A program made the position numbers and the translations under genes. From assembly GCF_030519655.1 (NCBI RefSeq), contig NZ_JAUMIT010000003.1:186001-250000 (forward strand): 64,000 bases of DNA. Direction: 5' to 3'. The stretch's first letter is position 1, and each line of letters begins with the position of its first letter. The notes under the pieces are model-generated. The model saw only the letters and a list, made by a program, of their open reading frames with translations. It was not told the origin of the DNA and searched no databases. Positions 60,373 through 64,000 of this stretch are shown here, one piece after another. Source of the stretch: Wenyingzhuangia gilva (GTDB lineage: Bacteria; Bacteroidota; Bacteroidia; Flavobacteriales; Flavobacteriaceae).

Positions 60373-61070
60373 TTTTCTCCGCTTTTATATTTGGTTTGTT
60401 AAGTAGTTTACATTGCATTGGTATGTGTGGACCTATTGCGTTTGCGTTGCCTGTACATGCCGGATCTAAAAGTCAAAAATGGTCTAAAATTATTGCTTAT
60501 CACTTCGGAAGACTAATTACTTATGCAAGTATAGGAGCTGTTTTTGGATTGTTTGGTAAAGCCTTTGAATTGGCAGGTTTGCAACAAGCACTTTCTATTG
60601 TTGCTGGAGTTGTGTTGATAACCATTGCGCTGTTTCAGAAAAAAATATTGAATTATGTAGAAAAAAAATCATCCTCTAAAATTATAGGGTTGATTAAAAA
60701 TACTTATCAAAACATTGCAAAATCTAATTCAGTTCTTAATTTTATGAGTTTAGGAATGCTCAACGGATTGTTGCCTTGTGGAACCGTTTATATTGCTTTA
60801 ATAGGAGCTATTGCCATTGGGAATGTGGCTTATAGTAGTTTTTATATGTTTGTTTTTGGTTTGGGTACTTTGCCTTTAATGCTTTTGTTAATGGGAGCAA
60901 AGTTATTAAGTACTCAACGTTTTAGAACTGTATTTAGAAAAGCTGTCCCAGTAATGTTGTTAGTAGTTGGGGCTTTATTTGTGTTAAGAGGTTTGGGCTT
61001 AGGTATTGCTTTTGTATCTCCAACAGATATGAGTTTACAAGTACAATTAGTACCTGTAGGTTGTCATTAG
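60369..61070 (+). CDS. SafE/UreH-like membrane protein, probable copper-related assembly factor
   Basis: A 233-residue protein with six predicted transmembrane helices of the TauE/SafE-UreH/DsbD-like family. It has HCIGMCGPIAFALP in helix 1 and LNGLLPCGTVYIAL in helix 4, two Cys-containing motifs that could relay metal or electrons. In Bacteroidota such a gene regularly ends the cco operon, which suggests a role in copper delivery or cofactor maturation; the label 'sulfite exporter' is historical. It overlaps ccoH by 4 bases. Confidence 0.82.
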   Translation: MIFSAFIFGLLSSLHCIGMCGPIAFALPVHAGSKSQKWSKIIAYHFGRLITYASIGAVFGLFGKAFELAGLQQALSIVAGVVLITIALFQKKILNYVEKKSSSKIIGLIKNTYQNIAKSNSVLNFMSLGMLNGLLPCGTVYIALIGAIAIGNVAYSSFYMFVFGLGTLPLMLLLMGAKLLSTQRFRTVFRKAVPVMLLVVGALFVLRGLGLGIAFVSPTDMSLQVQLVPVGCH

Positions 61071-61220
61071 TATTCTTATTTTTTCTTATTATATTTTAAT
61101 CTGTTAATTAATATTTTCTATTTAGCATGATTTGGCTTACTTTGTTGTGGGTATATTTTTGATATTTTAAATAGATAAATATATCAAAACAATAAGTAAT
61201 ATTTATTTAATAAGTATAAG

Positions 61221-61325
61221 ATGGATATTGTTATCATAGAGGATGAAGATTTGGCAGCAGAATCTTTAGAGAAGTTGTTGTTAAAAAGTGAATATAGCAT
61301 TAATGGATATAAAAATCTAGGCTAG
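61221..61325 (+). pseudogene. 5' relic of a LytTR-type response regulator
   Basis: Thirty-four codons (MDIVIIEDEDLAAESLEKLL, LKSEYSINGYKNLG, stop) match the first strand, acidic pair (EDED) and first helix of a receiver domain as found in Bacteroidota LytR/AlgR regulators. The phosphorylated Asp and everything after it are absent, and no continuation appears downstream in any frame. It is a truncated gene whose promoter and start survived. Expression as a peptide cannot be excluded. Confidence 0.7.
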
Positions 61326-61486
61326 GTTTTTTATTAACCCTGTAACCCGTTCTAACAAATTATTGTCAAGATTTATAAACTTTGTACTTTTATGAAAACT
61401 GAACCTTGATAAAAAATATTAATGCTAGCGATATTGTGATGTTAATTTAAATATCAATTTAATACTTATGAATTTTAAAACTAAAA

Positions 61487-61524
61487 AAAACGTCCACTTT
61501 CTAAATATTGAGAGTGGACGTTTT
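61487..61524 (-). terminator. Terminator after the second SusD-like gene
   Basis: Arms AAAACGTCCACTTTCT and AGAGTGGACGTTTT with a small loop, about 30 bases downstream of the SusD stop. Confidence 0.85.
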
Positions 61525-61554
61525 AAATATAAACTTACTTAAAATTATTTGTTA

Positions 61555-63036
61555 CTATAAGTCAAACCATAGGTTGTCATGAAGTTTTAAATCTCCTGCT
61601 CCAGATGGTGCATTTTTATTTGATGTTAATTCATCTGAAGGATAAGTATATCTTCTAAATAAACCACCTGCTGGAGCTCCTGGAGGTAGTTGTAAGTCAG
61701 GCACTTCACTTCCTTCTGGTCCAGATCTACGCCAGTTTATCCACCCTTCTAATGTTCTGTCTTGAAAATCAATCCATTGTTGAATGTGAATTTCTTTTTC
61801 GGCATCACTGGCACTCATCGTAGATATGTCTGGTAAATCTCCATTAACATAAGTTGTAGCATCTGTTTCGGAAACAGAATAATAAACTAATGATTCTTTT
61901 ACACCTGCTTTGTATAATGTGTTTGCCATATTTAAGTCAGCAGTAACTCCGATTCCTCTAGCATAGATTTCAGCTCTTAAAAGTTGTATTTCCGAAGCAC
62001 TTAGAATTAAATCTGGAGCATCAGCAGTCCATAATTTGGTAACGCTAATTGGAGATGATAATAAATTGGCATCAGTATCTAATGCAGCTTCTGTAGCAGT
62101 ATCAACAGGTAAATAATCTCCGTTGTCATTAGCATCAAAATAAATGGATATTCTAGGGTCATTGCGGTCTTCCATAAACGTAAATCCTATTGTATTTGCA
62201 AATACCCATGGATTTTCTCCTCCAGCGTAATTTTTAAAAATTTTAAATTTTGGATTTTCAGAATTTGTTTCATCATAATAATCAATTTCAAAATTATCTG
62301 CAGACAAAGTAATTAATTCAGAAGAGTTTACTAAGGCTCCAATATCAGAAGCTTTACTAGGATCTTTATCAACCATTGTCATTAAGATTTTTAATTTTAA
62401 GGAAGTTCCAAATTTTATCCATTTTTCCATATCACCTTTATAGTAAGGATCATTATTGGAAATTTTTAGAACCGAAGTAATATCAATTTGAGCGATTGCT
62501 TCATCAATCATTGTTAATAAATCGTTTAATATTTGTTCTTGAGGATCAAATACTGGACTTGTAAATTCGTCAGCTTTCCATGCTTGTCTAAAAGGAATAT
62601 CTCCAAATATCATAGTGTTTTCAAACATCGTGTTGGCTAACACAAGTTTACACTGAGCAGCACCATTATTGTTTTTTGGTTCAGCAGATTCTGCTTGTTC
62701 AATAGCAATGTTTAAGTTGTTTCCAACACTTACAAAATATCCACTCCAAGTATTACCAGTTGAAAAAGGACTAATATCATATCTATCTTCTGCATACCCC
62801 CAACCAGCATTTCCTCCTGTTGAAAATGCTTGGTTTGCCCAACCGACTGGTAGATATAAGTCACCACCTGTTCTAACTCCTGTCCATGCATATGCGGCAT
62901 ATCCTAAAAGATAATCAGGATCAATTGAAGTAGCTACATTTGGGTTTTCATTTACTTTTAGCAATTCATCACTATCGCATGAACTTAGTGTGAGACAAAG
63001 ACTGCTTATGTATAAAATTATATTTTTAATTCTCAT
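61555..63036 (-). CDS. SusD/RagB-like surface lipoprotein (SusD_2 type)
   Basis: A 493-residue lipoprotein (lipobox LSSC, Cys20) starting DSDELLKVNENPNVATSIDPDYLL. It contains the SusD_2 blocks MFENTMIFGDIPFRQAWKADEFTSPVFDPQEQI, YYKGDMEKWIKFGTSLKLKILMTM and IHIQQWIDFQDRTLEGWINWRRSGPEGSEVPDL. It works with the SusC-type receptor encoded 12 bases upstream. No enzyme gene is adjacent within the window, so the ligand is unknown; the N-terminus and AWTGV segment point to the peptide/polysaccharide SusD superfamily in general. Confidence 0.9.
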   Translation of the reverse strand: MRIKNIILYISSLCLTLSSCDSDELLKVNENPNVATSIDPDYLLGYAAYAWTGVRTGGDLYLPVGWANQAFSTGGNAGWGYAEDRYDISPFSTGNTWSGYFVSVGNNLNIAIEQAESAEPKNNNGAAQCKLVLANTMFENTMIFGDIPFRQAWKADEFTSPVFDPQEQILNDLLTMIDEAIAQIDITSVLKISNNDPYYKGDMEKWIKFGTSLKLKILMTMVDKDPSKASDIGALVNSSELITLSADNFEIDYYDETNSENPKFKIFKNYAGGENPWVFANTIGFTFMEDRNDPRISIYFDANDNGDYLPVDTATEAALDTDANLLSSPISVTKLWTADAPDLILSASEIQLLRAEIYARGIGVTADLNMANTLYKAGVKESLVYYSVSETDATTYVNGDLPDISTMSASDAEKEIHIQQWIDFQDRTLEGWINWRRSGPEGSEVPDLQLPPGAPAGGLFRRYTYPSDELTSNKNAPSGAGDLKLHDNLWFDL

Positions 63037-63048
63037 AATATATTCTAT

Positions 63049-64000
63049 TTAAAAAGTTAAGTTTATGTTAAACCCTAATGATTTAACAGATGGCACACTA
63101 GCAAATTCAACTGTTGCCCCAGGTCCTCCTGTACCAAAAAAGTTTACTTCTGGATCTATGTGAGGTACATTATCATCAATAATCCAAAGATTTCTAGCTT
63201 CTACACCAAGTCTAAGTCTTGTAATACCTGTTTTTTTAAGTAATTTAGAAGGCACATTATAGAAAAAGTTAATTTCTCGTAATTTCACATATGAGGCATC
63301 AAATATGTTACCTTCTGTATTTGATGTTCCGCTTTGGTTTGTCCAGTACTCTTCCATATTAGTAACTGCAGTTGTGTTTTCTACATAGGAAACAGAACCA
63401 TCAGTATTTGTTACTTCGTTAACACCAGCATCTATATAGGTTTCACCTCTATGAGCTAGCGTTTCTTTTGCCAATCCTGATGATCGTAAATTAGCAGTTG
63501 TTCCAGAAAACAAAGTTCCACCGTGTTTGATATCAATTAAAAAACCTAAACCAAAATTCTTATAAGTAAAAGAGTTATTGATACCCATTGTCCAATCTGG
63601 AGCAGTGTCTCCTAATCTTTGATTTGTAACCACTTCTTTTAAACCAGTATCAGTGTTTATAATGTACTCACCATTATCATTTGTTTTAAATTTAGTACCA
63701 TAAAGACCAAATTCTTCTCCTGGAGCTGCTTTTATTGTTAATCCAGACCACCCACTCTTTAATTGAAATTCATCAAGACCGTCAATTAAGCTAGTAACTT
63801 TTTGTTGGTTTTTATTAAATACAATCCCTAAATCCCATTGAAATTTACTGTTGGTATTGATAAGAGGAGAAAGATTAACATCTAATTCAATCCCTTTGTT
63901 ATTAACAACTCCTGCGTTTAATGTTTTGCTAAAAAAACCAGTACTTTCAGGAACTGAAATATCAAGTAATTGATCGGAAGTATTTGAATTATAATAAGTA
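63049..64000 (-). CDS. SusC/RagA-type TonB receptor, C-terminal part only
   Basis: The reading frame is open from the right edge of the window to the stop at 63049, so the visible 316 codons are the C-terminal barrel of a SusC-type receptor. It reads LLDISVPESTGFFSKTLNAG, GIELDVNLSPL, VTSLIDGLDEFQLKSG, GEEFGLYGTKFKTNDNGEYI, MGINNSFTYKNFGLGFLIDIKHGG, and EGNIFDASYVKLREINFFYNVPSK, ending LGFNINLTF, all typical of SusC C-termini. A GTG at 63633 is only an internal codon. It forms a pair with the SusD-like gene downstream. Confidence 0.9.
   Translation of the reverse strand, partial: TYYNSNTSDQLLDISVPESTGFFSKTLNAGVVNNKGIELDVNLSPLINTNSKFQWDLGIVFNKNQQKVTSLIDGLDEFQLKSGWSGLTIKAAPGEEFGLYGTKFKTNDNGEYIINTDTGLKEVVTNQRLGDTAPDWTMGINNSFTYKNFGLGFLIDIKHGGTLFSGTTANLRSSGLAKETLAHRGETYIDAGVNEVTNTDGSVSYVENTTAVTNMEEYWTNQSGTSNTEGNIFDASYVKLREINFFYNVPSKLLKKTGITRLRLGVEARNLWIIDDNVPHIDPEVNFFGTGGPGATVEFASVPSVKSLGFNINLTF

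Larger units (their letters stand above)
61071..61554. other. Gap between the cco operon and the second SusCD pair
   Basis: The region holds a response-regulator relic (61221-61325) and the terminator of the SusD gene (61487-61524). The rest is AT-rich with no further gene; a 5-codon ORF at about 61393 is not convincing. No clear terminator for the cco operon was found. Confidence 0.6.

Noticed and set aside
60369-61070. Naming the last gene of the cco operon a sulfite exporter
   Set aside because: The Cys motifs and operon context point to metal or cofactor handling; no sulphur metabolism gene is near.
61393-61410. A promoter-like TTTGTACTTTTATG stretch followed by a 5-codon ORF
   Set aside because: No protein or RNA structure follows; AT-rich DNA gives such matches often.
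1-64000. CRISPR arrays, tRNA or rRNA genes, prophage or complete transposons
   Set aside because: No regularly spaced repeats, cloverleaf sequences, ribosomal RNA motifs, integrase or transposase reading frames were seen on either strand.

Overview
The window looks like a chromosomal segment of a member of the Bacteroidota, most likely a marine Flavobacteriaceae; I cannot name the genus. The basis is: low GC with A/T-ending codons; SusC/SusD pairs; a TonB receptor paired with a DUF4249 lipoprotein; a FecR anti-sigma factor with an STN-domain receptor; a type IX secretion sorting domain; a fused CcoN-CcoO oxidase subunit; and several promoters with the Bacteroidota -7 element TAnnTTTG. I found no tRNA, rRNA, CRISPR array or complete insertion sequence.

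Layout, part 1 (1-24.9 kb). A minus-strand cell-envelope operon encodes a thioester alpha-2-macroglobulin lipoprotein, penicillin-binding protein 1C and MurQ (cut by the window start). Next come a TonB receptor/DUF4249 pair, lysA, pepT, an AraC regulator followed by an iron alcohol dehydrogenase, a patatin phospholipase and a lactonase. A plus-strand operon (lipoprotein, TonB receptor, Fur-family repressor) has a palindrome over its promoter and is probably a self-regulated metal (zinc?) uptake unit. It meets a bestrophin gene end to end. An NlpE/META lipoprotein overlaps a cation efflux gene.

Part 2 (25-48.9 kb). An FKBP isomerase precedes a large MG2/plug-type exported protein and the decayed remains of its paralogues. 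Then come lpdA, an AraC regulator, a DUF983 protein and an ECF sigma factor. The sigma gene converges on a phosphatase-SusD-SusC-FecR cluster. This is followed by corA, argS, a broken BspA-type leucine-rich-repeat gene whose sorting domain lies in another frame, an AraC regulator and a MltF-like lytic transglycosylase.

Part 3 (49-51 kb) is the most unusual stretch. An NTF2-like protein gene and an orphan contractile-tail tube gene lie next to a compact 712-bp unit (50094-50805) holding a single acetyltransferase gene. That unit has the anatomy of an integron gene cassette: an attC-like imperfect palindrome follows the gene, and the 7-bp core at its start is the exact complement of the inverse core after the gene. 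No integrase is in view.

Part 4 (51-64 kb). An Fnr-type regulator is divergent from ccoI. After a separate sensor-domain gene comes the cbb3 oxidase operon ccoS-ccoNO-ccoQ-ccoP-ccoG-ccoH plus a SafE-like membrane protein. Nearly identical Fnr-like boxes lie upstream of ccoI and of ccoS, so the regulator probably controls both units when oxygen is low. A truncated response-regulator relic and a second SusD/SusC pair, cut by the window end, close the segment.
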